Shown piece after piece: positions 42,836 to 51,701 of a DNA stretch of 51,701 nucleotides; the stretch's first letter is position 1; every line of letters starts with the position of its first letter. Origin of the DNA: an uncultured Eubacterium sp. (GTDB lineage Bacteria; Bacillota; Clostridia; Lachnospirales; Lachnospiraceae). A program made the translations under genes and the position numbers. The DNA lies in contig CAJTXO010000022.1 in the NCBI GenBank assembly GCA_910583555.1, positions 1 through 51,701 of the forward strand, in the 5' to 3' direction. The notes below the pieces were generated by a model. That model was not told the origin of the DNA, did no database searches, and worked only from the letters and a program-made list of their open reading frames with translations.

Positions 42836-43504
42836 CTATTTATACACCCGGCGTACCTGAAATAACAGCGTACCGCCCGCCAAAAAAACGATCGTGCCAG
42901 CTGCCGCTTTCACCGCCAGCACCGGATCCCAGACTGCATACTGCATCTCCCTCGGAAACACAGATAAAAAACCAAACATATTCAGCGGATCAAATAAGTT
43001 CAGATAGATACAATATAAAACACTGACCATGAGCGCCGCCCCCGTATTCTGCAGTAAAAAGCATATAAAAAAGGTAAGGCTTCCCACCATCGCCGACTCA
43101 AAAAGAAGCTGCCACAAAACAACCTCTTCCATCGGGCATATCGCTCCATACAGACAAAAACTGCCGGCCACGAGCAGCAGATAACCAGCCATCGCTGCCA
43201 GCTGCCCCACAAAAACATAAATCTGCCTGTGGAACAAGTACATCAGCTCATTACCGTCAGAAGAGAAAAAATCTGTCGTAAATACGATCGTCCACCATCC
43301 CGAAAACAACGGGATCCACACATGCAGCTGGCGAATGATATCCACCTGACTCACATCACTGGAATTTCCAGACGACACGATCGTCCAGACAATAGCCGGC
43401 ATAAGAAACAACAGTACAACAACCGGAACGATAAACCGTATTTTACTTTTCGTCATCTGTACCACATACATTTTCACCATACATTTGTCATCCCTTTTGC
43501 ACAT
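42836..43504 (-). CDS. ABC-2-type permease subunit (putative)
   Basis: 222 residues with about six helices (IRFIVPVVVLLFLMPAIVWT, HVWIPLFSGWWTIVF, VGQLAAMAGYLLLVAGSFCL, LLFESAMVGSLTFFICFLL, MVSVLYCIYLNLF, AAAGTIVFLAGGTLLF). The size and spacing fit a small ABC-2 permease, and an ATPase gene lies directly upstream. Substrate unknown. The true start may be ATG 43480 (MVKMYVVQM); the ATG at 43504 has only a weak GAAGAG site. Confidence 0.65.
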   Translation of the reverse strand: MCKRDDKCMVKMYVVQMTKSKIRFIVPVVVLLFLMPAIVWTIVSSGNSSDVSQVDIIRQLHVWIPLFSGWWTIVFTTDFFSSDGNELMYLFHRQIYVFVGQLAAMAGYLLLVAGSFCLYGAICPMEEVVLWQLLFESAMVGSLTFFICFLLQNTGAALMVSVLYCIYLNLFDPLNMFGFLSVFPREMQYAVWDPVLAVKAAAGTIVFLAGGTLLFQVRRVYK

Positions 43505-43515
43505 TTAGTTCTCTT

Positions 43516-43587
43516 CGCCCACTTAACCCCGCCTGTTTAACCCCATCGACATAACCCTATCATCCCGCCGACTTAACCCTGCCTGTT
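43516..43587. repeat. 22-bp direct repeat at the 3' end of the ABC ATPase gene
   Basis: The 22-bp unit cgcc-acttaaccc-gcctgtt occurs at 43516-43537 and 43566-43587, with two differences and 50 bp start-to-start. The second copy covers the ATPase stop codon. Confidence 0.75.
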
Positions 43588-44268
43588 CAATCTCGCCAGA
43601 TACCCCTGTTCGAGCGTGCCGTCCTCTTCCCCCGAAAATGCACACGCCTCTGCCACGGTCGCATACTCCAGCAATTCCCCGTCTTTCATCATGATCACGC
43701 GGTCACAAACAGATTCCACATCCTCTACAATGTGCGTGGAGATCACGATACATTTCCTCTCACGGTCTAACTGGCGAATAATTTCTTTAAACCTCGCTCG
43801 TTCCTCTGGATCCAGTCCCGTTGTCGGCTCATCAAACAAAAGGACATCCGGATCCCCCAAAACTGCCTGCGCGATGCCGAGACGCCGCTGCATCCCGCCC
43901 GAAAGCTGCCCCGCCTTATCCTGCGCGCGGTCAGACAAATGAACCAGATCCAATACCCGCATGATCTCATCGGTCCGTTTCCCTTTCGGCACTTTTTTCG
44001 CAACAGCGAAATAATCCATCATATCTATTACCTTTAACTCCCGGAACAGACCGAATTTCTGCGGGAGATATCCAATCGTCACGCCGTTTTCCAGTTCCAC
44101 GGTGCCCGAAGTCACCGGATATAAACCCAAAATACAGCGAAGCAGCGTTGTCTTACCCGCGCCATTCGGCCCTAACATGCCATAGCATCCTGCGGCAAGT
44201 TCGCACGTAAAATCCCGGACTGCCTCACGGTGTTTAAATCTTTTTGTCACTTTTTCTATTCGAATCAT
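43573..44268 (-). CDS. ABC transporter ATP-binding protein
   Basis: 231 residues. Walker A GMLGPNGAGKTTLLRC, Q-loop YLPQKFGLF, signature GQLSGGMQRRLGIAQAV, Walker B DVLLFDEPTTGLDP, H-loop VISTHIVEDVE. It drives the neighbouring permease(s). ATG 44268 (MIRIEKVTKRF) has AGGAGG at the right distance. It lies 42 bp downstream of the large permease gene. Confidence 0.95.
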   Translation of the reverse strand: MIRIEKVTKRFKHREAVRDFTCELAAGCYGMLGPNGAGKTTLLRCILGLYPVTSGTVELENGVTIGYLPQKFGLFRELKVIDMMDYFAVAKKVPKGKRTDEIMRVLDLVHLSDRAQDKAGQLSGGMQRRLGIAQAVLGDPDVLLFDEPTTGLDPEERARFKEIIRQLDRERKCIVISTHIVEDVESVCDRVIMMKDGELLEYATVAEACAFSGEEDGTLEQGYLARLNRQG

Positions 44269-44310
44269 GCCATCCTCCTTCTGCAAATACTCTTTCGGTA
44301 TATGGAATTG

Positions 44311-46281
44311 CTACTCTTGTTGATCCTGCCCATTTCCGTTCATCAAGTGCTGGAGAAACTGCTCCGGTAAACAATCATCTTTTTCATCCAAAAGATATGC
44401 CATAACGGCCCGGGCTGTCGGCTGCACGCCATTCGTTTTCAGCAGACGTACAAGCAGATCGTGAAGCCTGTCTTCTTCTGACATCTCAGACTCTTCCAAC
44501 TCATCACCCAATAATTCCATTTCATTTACATCTATTTCTTCATTTAGATTCAACATAAAGAAAATATTTTTTAACGCTTCTTTTCCCTTCGCCCGGACTT
44601 TATTTTTCATCACTTCATATTCCGATACCGCCTGTCCGATCATCACATAATCGTCAAATTCGTAATAACTGCCAAGCCCGTTATACAATGTACTTGTCGG
44701 AATCACGACCCGTTTCTTCGCCTGCGCCGGCAAGTCCAGGGCCGTATCTCCCGTAAGGCCATAACATGCCAGTAATTTCTCCCATGCCTCTTCAAATTCC
44801 TGCGAATCCACCACAGAAGCCACAAGATTTGTCAGTCCCGACAATGGATACGTAATCTGGCAGATGCCGTCCCGTTCGGCCTCCTCATAGACGCCGCCAA
44901 GCAAAAGGACGTTCGAAGAATCCCCTTCAAAACCGTCTCCATTCGCCGCCAAATTACTAGCTGTTTTCAGTCCCTGCACCGCTATTCGGAAATGTGACGT
45001 ATACTCATCTACACACATAAACTGCCCGTCTGAATACACATTCTTTTTCCCGGCTTTTGGATACCACGCAAAAAAGCCAGGGAGAAAACAGGCATTCCGG
45101 TTTGCGTAAAACGCCGGGCTGCTTCCGTGATAAGAAACAGTAATGGATGAGCAATCTACCTGATCTGGATTCCCGATCGTCACCCAGTCCCCGTCCTGCA
45201 CATAATCCAATAATCTTCCTTCCGCATCCTGCACATCCGAAACTTCGTATCCGTGAAAGAGTGTAAATGTATACTGTGGCAGCACCGCCCCGTCTCCGAG
45301 CTCCATCCCCACCACGGCCGACAACTCACGCCCAAATCGAATATCCATCTCATAAGAAGTTACCTGAAAATCGACATCCTCCTCAACCTTCTCTCCCCCA
45401 TCATAGGCAGCCTGCTGAAACGCCGCGGCGTCCGGATGAGCTCCCATCAGCAGTATACTTCCCTTGTTCACAACAAAGAACCCGCAGGCAACAAGCCATC
45501 CGACAAGAACAATCGTACTTAATACCATTTTCTTTTTTCTTTGTTTCCACAGCTTACACACAAAAACATAACTACCTGCTCCGATCCAGGCGAGCATCGT
45601 CGCGATCCGGTACCCCTCCACCTGAACGCCGTAAAGCGGATCCGGAAACGCGTCAATATCCGGCGGCAGGATACAAACCCAGTCCCTCAATGCGAATACC
45701 GGGATCCCATACCAAATCTGCCATTTCAGTAAAAAATCGACCGTAAGTGGAATCGTAAGCAATACGCCAAACAGAATGACAAAATATCCGGCAAACCGCT
45801 TGCGGATTTTAGACACCAGATACCCCATCATGGCAGAAGTAACCGAGATGAGAAACACATTAACTGACAGCACGTTCCACAATTCGGACATACAAGCCGC
45901 CGGCATATGGAGTAAAAAGAAGCCAACCCCCATATAGATCAGGAAGATGACCGCATAAAGCAGGACCATAGTCCCGAGAACCAAAAGCTGGTACCCCTCC
46001 ACGATCCACGCCCTCTCCCGCAGCGCTTCATCCAAACCCGCGCTTGTGCCTTTCCGCATAAATTCATAAGAAATAAAAACAAAGAACAGAAATCCCATCA
46101 CACACAGATAATTTAAGTCCGATATGAAGTAAATAGACTGTGCCTCCACAGGATCCGCCAGTACAAAACTCCGCAGCAAACGGAATAGAAACACGTTTTC
46201 CGCCAACAGTAAAATGGCGTATGGTACGCTCACACTTATGCTTTGGATAAAAAGTTTTATCGTATTTTTATATGTAGTCAT
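44311..46281 (-). CDS. Large ABC-2-like permease with M1-peptidase-like ectodomain lacking a visible HExxH
   Basis: 656 residues. About seven membrane helices fill the first ~290 residues (for example YAILLLAENVFLFRLLRSFV and VLSTIVLVGWLVACGFFVV). A ~250-residue ectodomain follows. It resembles the N-terminal beta domain of M1 aminopeptidases fused to ABC permeases (SYEMDIRFGRELSAVVGMEL, YTFTLFHGYEV, CFLPGFFAWYPKAGKK). No HExxH zinc site is seen. The acidic C-terminus (GDELEESEMSEEDRLHDLL) is predicted soluble. GAAAGGATAT precedes ATG 46281 (MTTYKNTIKL). It is the first gene of the ABC operon. The 200 bp before it are very A+T-rich. Confidence 0.7.
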   Translation of the reverse strand: MTTYKNTIKLFIQSISVSVPYAILLLAENVFLFRLLRSFVLADPVEAQSIYFISDLNYLCVMGFLFFVFISYEFMRKGTSAGLDEALRERAWIVEGYQLLVLGTMVLLYAVIFLIYMGVGFFLLHMPAACMSELWNVLSVNVFLISVTSAMMGYLVSKIRKRFAGYFVILFGVLLTIPLTVDFLLKWQIWYGIPVFALRDWVCILPPDIDAFPDPLYGVQVEGYRIATMLAWIGAGSYVFVCKLWKQRKKKMVLSTIVLVGWLVACGFFVVNKGSILLMGAHPDAAAFQQAAYDGGEKVEEDVDFQVTSYEMDIRFGRELSAVVGMELGDGAVLPQYTFTLFHGYEVSDVQDAEGRLLDYVQDGDWVTIGNPDQVDCSSITVSYHGSSPAFYANRNACFLPGFFAWYPKAGKKNVYSDGQFMCVDEYTSHFRIAVQGLKTASNLAANGDGFEGDSSNVLLLGGVYEEAERDGICQITYPLSGLTNLVASVVDSQEFEEAWEKLLACYGLTGDTALDLPAQAKKRVVIPTSTLYNGLGSYYEFDDYVMIGQAVSEYEVMKNKVRAKGKEALKNIFFMLNLNEEIDVNEMELLGDELEESEMSEEDRLHDLLVRLLKTNGVQPTARAVMAYLLDEKDDCLPEQFLQHLMNGNGQDQQE

Positions 46282-46520
46282 TATATATCCTTTCATTAAC
46301 ATTGATAATACAAAAACCAAATATATAGTCTATAAAGTCTATAATAAACGTTATAATAATAGAACATTTTCTATAAACATTATACATAAAATATTTTTAT
46401 ATACAATATAATAAGAAAACAAAAGAAGAAAATCAGTATCCAAAAAGACATTGTTTGATATCGCTCATAAAAATTCATTTTCTAACTTGTTCTGAACATC
46501 ACACACTAACATTTAAGATT

Positions 46521-46871
46521 TTAACTAACTATTATTGTTACCTTTGAATTTTCTGCTGCCCCTTTCCAATAAGCCCTAGAAGAACCCACATTAGGGAAAC
46601 TCTTTTGATAATTTCCACCATTTGAAAGATATTTATAATCCCACTGATGCCACAAATAAGGATCTTTTAAATACAATGTTCCTGTTCCCTTATTGCCACT
46701 TTTCACATACAGCTTAAAAGTACAAGATTTACCCTTAACCGCTTCAGTCTCACCGTGGCGCGTATAACATTCTATTGACACAGTCTTGGCTAAAACAAAA
46801 GAGGCGCCACCTAACATTACACACATCAATGCAACAAAAATAATTGACATCATCTTTTTCAAAACATTCAT
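46521..46871 (-). CDS. Small secreted protein of unknown function (bacteriocin-like?)
   Basis: 116 residues. A clear signal peptide (MMSIIFVALMCVMLGGASFV, cleavage near VLAKT) leaves about 87 residues. The mature part holds two Cys (IECYTRHGE and GKSCTFKLY), many Tyr/Trp/Gly (YLWHQWDYKYLSNGGNYQKS) and ends VGSSRAYWKGAAENSKVTII. No family is recognised. It stands directly upstream of an ABC set on the same strand, an arrangement seen for lactococcin-972-like bacteriocins with an ABC immunity pump, but sequence similarity is weak. A secreted adhesin or stress protein is equally possible. Confidence 0.6.
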   Translation of the reverse strand: MNVLKKMMSIIFVALMCVMLGGASFVLAKTVSIECYTRHGETEAVKGKSCTFKLYVKSGNKGTGTLYLKDPYLWHQWDYKYLSNGGNYQKSFPNVGSSRAYWKGAAENSKVTIIVS

Positions 46872-47214
46872 AAAAATTCATCTCCTTAATCTAATTCTAC
46901 TTTACAATTCAATATGCTCATCATTTATTTTAATACTGCGCTCTCTCCACTTGTAATTTTTCGAATGAAAATAACGCTTTATTCAATGCTATTTCTGTAA
47001 ACTATATTTATAAACCGATACATTCTCTCACCTTCCCTCTTCAAAAAACTTTGCAGGAGTTACTTTACAAACTCCTATATTGTCCAAAAGTAACATTATT
47101 ATTTTAGCACATTTCTATTTATAAAGCAATAGAGCTATAGTTCACAATTTATTTTTAATGCATCTGTTATACGCTATTAAAAATTAATAAATATTTATTT
47201 CCCTATACCAAAAA
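46872..47214. other. A+T-rich intergenic region, no gene seen
   Basis: Very A+T-rich non-coding stretch containing the promoter region of the small secreted protein. No RNA gene, repeat or ORF with a ribosome site was found. Confidence 0.5.
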
Positions 47215-47246
47215 TGTAAGACGTCTGTCAAGCATAGCCTCTTACA
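47215..47246 (-). terminator. Terminator of the MmcQ/YjbR-EVE-like gene
   Basis: TGTAAGA and TCTTACA (47215-47221, 47240-47246) form a 7-bp stem. On the minus strand TTTTT follows. It overlaps the last codons of the gene. Confidence 0.6.
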
Positions 47247-47997
47247 CTCTACCCCTAGCCTTTTTGAGCGCAGCACTCAATGACTCCGGAATCCCCCGGG
47301 GCCCCCTGATCGCCGAGATCCCATATTCCTCCTTTAATGTCTGAAAGGTAAACTTATCCGGGTGGAATCGCTTTAACAGCTTGATCTTCATCAACGCATT
47401 GATTGTCAGGTTCCTAGCCTCGTATTCATATGGTATATCTGTTTCTGTCACCTTACATTTATACAAAACAGCCGATACCGGCGCCGCCACATACAGATAA
47501 ACGGTATCCCCTTTTTTAATGCCCTTTCCCTGTTTCCAATCCACCTCATCGGCGTCATCAAAAGCATGCTCAATGTCATAAAACTTAGGATTTGCCGGAA
47601 TCATCCACTCTTTCGGTGGACGGATTTTTTCCTTCTGTTTTGCCGAAGCCGTCGCCAGAAAACTCATGTGGATCAAGTCAAAAACCCTGTGTGTTTCAAC
47701 GGTGCCATCCAGAAGAACCGAGATCCAGTGCCGCTTATTCATATGATACGCAGGCATGATGCCATTTTCCTGAATGATCATATCGCGGAAGAACATATCG
47801 TCCACTTTTAGGTTGATCACATCAACAGGTTCGTCCCCCGGCAGACCCAGCTTGCATCTTTGTACGCACATGACGAGAGCAAACCATTTATTATTGTCAG
47901 TATGGCGGAATACGGCGTTGCTGTCATATTTCTGCCACGGATATTCAGGGGATATTTTATATTTCTTTTTTATGAAATCAAATACTGTTTGACGCAT
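47242..47997 (-). CDS. MmcQ/YjbR-like protein with C-terminal EVE/PUA-like domain
   Basis: 251 residues. The N-terminal ~120 residues match MmcQ/YjbR (WQKYDSNAVFRHTDNNKWFA, VINLKVDDMFFRDMI, GIMPAYHMNKRHWISVLLDG). The second half (EWMIPANPKFYDIEHAF, VDWKQGKGIKKGDTVYLYVA, AVLYKCKVTETDIPYEYEAR) looks like an EVE-type fold that reads modified bases. The combination suggests a nucleic-acid-binding role. A GGGAGGTGC-like site precedes the ATG. Confidence 0.8.
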   Translation of the reverse strand: MRQTVFDFIKKKYKISPEYPWQKYDSNAVFRHTDNNKWFALVMCVQRCKLGLPGDEPVDVINLKVDDMFFRDMIIQENGIMPAYHMNKRHWISVLLDGTVETHRVFDLIHMSFLATASAKQKEKIRPPKEWMIPANPKFYDIEHAFDDADEVDWKQGKGIKKGDTVYLYVAAPVSAVLYKCKVTETDIPYEYEARNLTINALMKIKLLKRFHPDKFTFQTLKEEYGISAIRGPRGIPESLSAALKKARGRV

Positions 47998-48107
47998 ATT
48001 GCACCTCCCTTCTTTTGCAACCTACCCTTTTCCTACATAATCAATTATACTGCAATAATTCCTTAAATAAAAGTCCTTTTTCTCGCAATCCCCCCTTTTT
48101 ATTTACG

Positions 48108-51100
48108 TCAATACAAAGATATTTCCACCGCACCGGAGCGCCTCCTCCGGTCTGCTCCGTCTATCGTGTAAAGACAAACGCGCACTGACGCTTCTGCCTC
48201 ACGATCTAAAAGTTTTGTCTGCCAGCAGGTACCATGTAACGGTTCTACGACCCTGTGACCGTCTGTGGTCATAAGCTCCACACCATATATATAATCCGCT
48301 TCATCTCCCGGATGTTCCCACGCGATGCACAATTTTTCCCCCTGGATGCACGCGCTCACATTTTGGGGCATTGGTACGGCTTCCAAAGAAACCGGGCAGC
48401 TCCACTGCCCCTGCCTGAACGGTTCTACCAACCTTAGTTTCGCTTGTTCCCCTCTCGACCACTCACAGGAAATGTGTCGCGCATCCAGTGTGATGACTCT
48501 TCCATCCGGATACAATAGCTGCCTGTACCTGTCATCGTCTGTCTCCCAAACAACTGTCACAAGTCCGTCCTCCCTGCATATAACTTCTAAAATCTCAGGT
48601 ACGCAGAGCTGCTTCCACAGTATGCTGACCGCCCGCGAAATTCTCCCCTCTATTTCTTCCGTCATGGGTTGAATCGTGATCCGGTATGTAATTTGTTCCG
48701 CGAGTTTATCCAGATGTATAACAGTCGAAAAGTCCGCTATTTCCTGCACGTCAACCATGTTTGCAACATCACAGCATACGACCCGGTATCTGTCAGCAAA
48801 CGAAACCCGTTCCCACTCCACCACGATTCCCTCATTTGCCGGATATCCGCAAATATTCACCGGTGCCTTTATATCATAAAGCCAAAGCGCGTCAAATACC
48901 GCCGTCGGACCTGAAACAGCCCCCGCTCTCCCCCGGACCATAACCGTTACTGCCCGGTCCGGCTCCTGCTGCATTTCCAATTGTCTTTCCTCCTCCGCGC
49001 CTCTGACTGTTGTTTCACGCTTTTCTTTTCCCCGCTCCTTCCACACCGCCTCTACCGCATACTCTTCCGCCCGTTCCACTTCATCCCAGACAATGTTAAG
49101 CCGCTTGTCCATACAAAAATAACGCACCCGTACATTCTCCGGACGCTTTAACAAATAGACAGAAACCTCCTCTCCCCTCACTGCTCCTTCCTGATTCCAG
49201 GCATACACCCCGACCTGGTATTCATTTCCGGTCGAAACCCGGTATAATCTCTGTTTTCCGCACAGATCATTTACATTCTCCTCATCAATCAGTCTTACTT
49301 CAAACCGGTATTCCCAATCTCCGGTATCCTCACAGCCACCCAGGGTTAATTGAAACATTTCCCCCGAAGCAGACTTCTCTGTTACGATCGGGTAATATCC
49401 ATCCGCCCTGTCACACGCCTTCCAGCAGATCGTCATTACATTTTCCTCAAAAGATACCATCGGCGCTTCCGGTATGGTCGGACCATTCTCCGTATCTTCC
49501 CCGCCAGCTTCCGGCGCCCTCTTTCCTGCCGTATAATTCCCCTCTGCGTCAATAAAACCAAAAAGTCCGACAAAGGAAAACGCCATACCAACCATCCCCA
49601 CCACGCCCTCCCATTCACTGGACAAAACACTCGTCAATGCTCCCACCAGAGATTTTGCCACTACTTCTTTTAACCCCTGACAGATCAGATAACTTACCAG
49701 TTCATTGATCCCCCACGTAATTCCTTCTATTGTCAGAAATTTGATCAGTTTTTTCATTCCTTCTTCCGACATGATATGATCAAAGCATTTCAGGCTGAGT
49801 ACCTGTTCAAACATTTTTGCTCCAATATTTATAATATTTTCCCCTAATATTCCCAGAAACTTTTCACAAGATAGTGAGGAACAATCCTCCTTTTTTATCG
49901 TTGCTTCCAGATCATCAAATGGAATTTCTGCAAACTCCTCGCCTCCCTTTTTCGAAAACATTGATTCTGATTTGAATTTTATTATCACACTAAACTTTAT
50001 CGTAAGCTCTTCTTTATCTAAACTGATTCCCTTAGATGTTATTTCTGGTTTTGTTTTAATTTTGGGACCTTCCAAAATTTTCACTTTACAGGAACCACTA
50101 CCCGGATTCATCGGCGGAATCTTGAAATGTACTTCCGGTCGTTGATATAACTCAGAACCTTTCAGGTGAAATCCCGTTTCATTCCATATAAAACCAATCT
50201 TACCATGTAAGAAAAAATTTTCTGTAAAATCTATTTCCCCTTCCATATTTTTCTTCATTACTTTAATATCGATTTCTCCGATTTTCTTAGAAAAAAATTC
50301 CACTATGGTATGTAGTTTAAACTCCCTCGTACCGTTCTTTTTAGATACGGCAACTGAAACCTCCGGCCCCGTAACCACATGTTTATTCTGCCCTTCCAAA
50401 TAGAACCGAACAAAAGCAAGATCAATTGCCTCTTTGATCCGCGCGCCTGCCGACAAATTGTTTTCCTCGTCCCAGCCAAGAAAAAGAGTACATTCGGGTA
50501 AAAAGAAAATTTTTGTATCCAGCTGCGCATATAACCCAGGCCAGTATTCTATATTATTGTGAATAATCGTACTTTGCCCCGCGCAATACCAGATCCGCCC
50601 GTTATATAACTGAATATCCAGAAAATCCACCCACTCCACACCGCAATACTTCCTGACAAGGCTGCTGATCGAAAGTTTCTGCTCCTCCCCATCACCGACC
50701 TGGATTTCCACGACTTTAGGCTTCGAATCAGCAAATAAAATTCTGGCGCCCAGCGTTATTTCTGCGATGCTGACTTTCCCGGCGAAATACACGGTTTTTG
50801 CAGTGCTCTCTTTTTTAAGTCCTTTTTCCTCTCCCTGAACGGACTCTGACATCGCGCAGAAAGTCACTTCTTCCAATGTGGTCCGCGGAATACCGAGCGG
50901 TTCTTCAATAGTTCCAATTTTACCAGTCAGCTTTATCCTTTTATACGTTTCCGCTTTCGCATAAACGATATTTACCGCGATTTCCGGCAGTTTAAGTTCC
51001 GGAAAAGACATCTGCAAATTTCCCGCTGCGGAAAAAACAAATACTCCCCCATTTCTCTGCTTCTCTATAGTAACATTAAGTTTCGTAATACACAGGAATC

Positions 51101-51542
51101 CAAGGAATGTAATCTTATCCACATATCCGCAAAGGGAAATCTTCTGCTCCGGTTCCGCCGGAATAAACCCCGACAATATACAGTCCCCCTGCATATCCCA
51201 TACATTTTGCAAGAAGCTGTCTGTCAGGGCCAGCCTGATCCGAAACGTCAGTCCCCTTTCCACTAACAATTCCCTTCCGCCTTTACCTTCCCGACATACC
51301 GGACTTGTCCCGTCTTTCCGCACTTCGTGATCCACCAGAGGAAGTAGTTTGTCATCCGGCACCGTTATGGTCTGCTCTACGCCGGATAAGAATACGGCGC
51401 CTTCTACCTCCCCCAATCCAAGAAATTCCTCTGCCCCTATCAGTGAATCCGAAATATCTGACAGAGAAAAACATTTCAGCTGCAGCCCCATCCACCACGC
51501 ATACTGCCCGTTTTGTTTGGAAAACTGGAGCATAAATGTCAA
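48108..51542 (-). CDS. Large multi-domain protein with C-terminal Fn3-like repeats, 5' end apparently broken
   Basis: At least 1144 residues, family not recognised. The N-terminal ~650 residues are beta-rich and repetitive in feel (for example GKIGTIEEPLGIPRTTLEEV, KIFFLPECTLFLGWDEENNL). A partly hydrophobic helical stretch follows (SLVGALTSVLSS, GMVGMAFSFVGLFGFID, residues ~640-680). Then come about five Fn3-like modules (MVSFEENVMTICWKACDRAD; NVRVRYFCMDKRLNIVWDEV; NICGYPANEGIVVEWERV; and others). There is no signal peptide. The only start is TTG 51542 with no ribosome site. The frame stays open and protein-like for another 34 codons upstream (EASLNLTEQNFSLWGTYQFK) until TAA at ~51645, without ATG or GTG. 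So the true N-terminus is missing, by a frameshift or deletion, or by an error in the sequence. Confidence 0.7.
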   Translation of the reverse strand: MTFMLQFSKQNGQYAWWMGLQLKCFSLSDISDSLIGAEEFLGLGEVEGAVFLSGVEQTITVPDDKLLPLVDHEVRKDGTSPVCREGKGGRELLVERGLTFRIRLALTDSFLQNVWDMQGDCILSGFIPAEPEQKISLCGYVDKITFLGFLCITKLNVTIEKQRNGGVFVFSAAGNLQMSFPELKLPEIAVNIVYAKAETYKRIKLTGKIGTIEEPLGIPRTTLEEVTFCAMSESVQGEEKGLKKESTAKTVYFAGKVSIAEITLGARILFADSKPKVVEIQVGDGEEQKLSISSLVRKYCGVEWVDFLDIQLYNGRIWYCAGQSTIIHNNIEYWPGLYAQLDTKIFFLPECTLFLGWDEENNLSAGARIKEAIDLAFVRFYLEGQNKHVVTGPEVSVAVSKKNGTREFKLHTIVEFFSKKIGEIDIKVMKKNMEGEIDFTENFFLHGKIGFIWNETGFHLKGSELYQRPEVHFKIPPMNPGSGSCKVKILEGPKIKTKPEITSKGISLDKEELTIKFSVIIKFKSESMFSKKGGEEFAEIPFDDLEATIKKEDCSSLSCEKFLGILGENIINIGAKMFEQVLSLKCFDHIMSEEGMKKLIKFLTIEGITWGINELVSYLICQGLKEVVAKSLVGALTSVLSSEWEGVVGMVGMAFSFVGLFGFIDAEGNYTAGKRAPEAGGEDTENGPTIPEAPMVSFEENVMTICWKACDRADGYYPIVTEKSASGEMFQLTLGGCEDTGDWEYRFEVRLIDEENVNDLCGKQRLYRVSTGNEYQVGVYAWNQEGAVRGEEVSVYLLKRPENVRVRYFCMDKRLNIVWDEVERAEEYAVEAVWKERGKEKRETTVRGAEEERQLEMQQEPDRAVTVMVRGRAGAVSGPTAVFDALWLYDIKAPVNICGYPANEGIVVEWERVSFADRYRVVCCDVANMVDVQEIADFSTVIHLDKLAEQITYRITIQPMTEEIEGRISRAVSILWKQLCVPEILEVICREDGLVTVVWETDDDRYRQLLYPDGRVITLDARHISCEWSRGEQAKLRLVEPFRQGQWSCPVSLEAVPMPQNVSACIQGEKLCIAWEHPGDEADYIYGVELMTTDGHRVVEPLHGTCWQTKLLDREAEASVRVCLYTIDGADRRRRSGAVEISLY

Positions 51543-51701
51543 GTCTGACTTCTCTTTAAACTGATATGTGCCCCAAAGCGAGAAATTCTGTTCTGTAAGA
51601 TTTAACGATGCCTCCAGTGAAAAAAGCTTCTCTGGTTTCGCATATTATGAGATGGTCAAGCATTTTTGTAACACTACCACTGAACAAATTTCATTGCTTC
51701 G

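Overview
The window reads as a chromosomal segment of a gut Clostridia (Lachnospiraceae-like) bacterium. Grounds: a T-box ahead of thrS, a CD3324-type regulator, GGAGG-type ribosome binding sites, and a Maff2/VirD4/DUF3801/MobA conjugation set of the kind common in Lachnospiraceae. The genus cannot be told from the sequence alone.

Region 1 (1-~18,000, all minus strand) is the end of an integrative and conjugative element (ICE) that continues past the left edge. In transcription order it carries an actin-like segregation ATPase with a ribbon-helix-helix partner (ParM/ParR type), a terminator, a 1625-residue LPXTG surface adhesin with a thioester-type head and about nine SpaA/Cna-B repeats, a DUF5688 protein, a 41-residue ORF, a RadC-like JAMM protein and a Toprim protein. 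Then come a non-coding control region (six phased palindromes plus a nested inverted repeat that looks like oriT), a protein of unknown function whose gene contains four consecutive hairpins, MobC, the relaxase, a coiled-coil protein, a DUF3801/PcfB-like protein, the VirD4 coupling protein and a Maff2/VirB2-like pilin. The element abuts the 3' end of rlmD (rumA), a known ICE target. The last ~45 codons of rlmD look element-derived.

Region 2 (18,000-27,200) is ordinary chromosome: rlmD, yhaM, a secreted Fn3-like protein, mutS2, an OmpR/histidine kinase pair and an AraC regulator.

Region 3 (27,200-34,030) mixes housekeeping and accessory genes. Two small hydrophobic-peptide loci each face a convergent small RNA and look like type I toxin-antitoxin modules. 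Around them lie a serine resolvase, a DUF4143 ATPase, a DUF2752 protein, two small DUF4190-like membrane proteins, and thrS under T-box control behind a consensus promoter.

Region 4 (34,050-39,460) is a decayed mobile patch. It is bracketed by a ~70-bp direct repeat that is the leader of a third toxin-like locus. Inside are a lipoprotein, an intact RelBE-type module, two relics of related modules, and an IS1634-family element whose transposase is broken by one amber codon. The third toxin-like ORF has ATA where a start codon is expected.

Region 5 (39,480-51,701) holds a methyltransferase, an MNT/HEPN pair, a CD3324 regulator, azlCD, a three-gene ABC transporter set next to a small secreted protein, an MmcQ/YjbR-EVE-like protein, and a large Fn3-containing protein whose 5' end appears broken.

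No rRNA, tRNA or CRISPR array was seen. Everything here is from reading the sequence; no database search was run.
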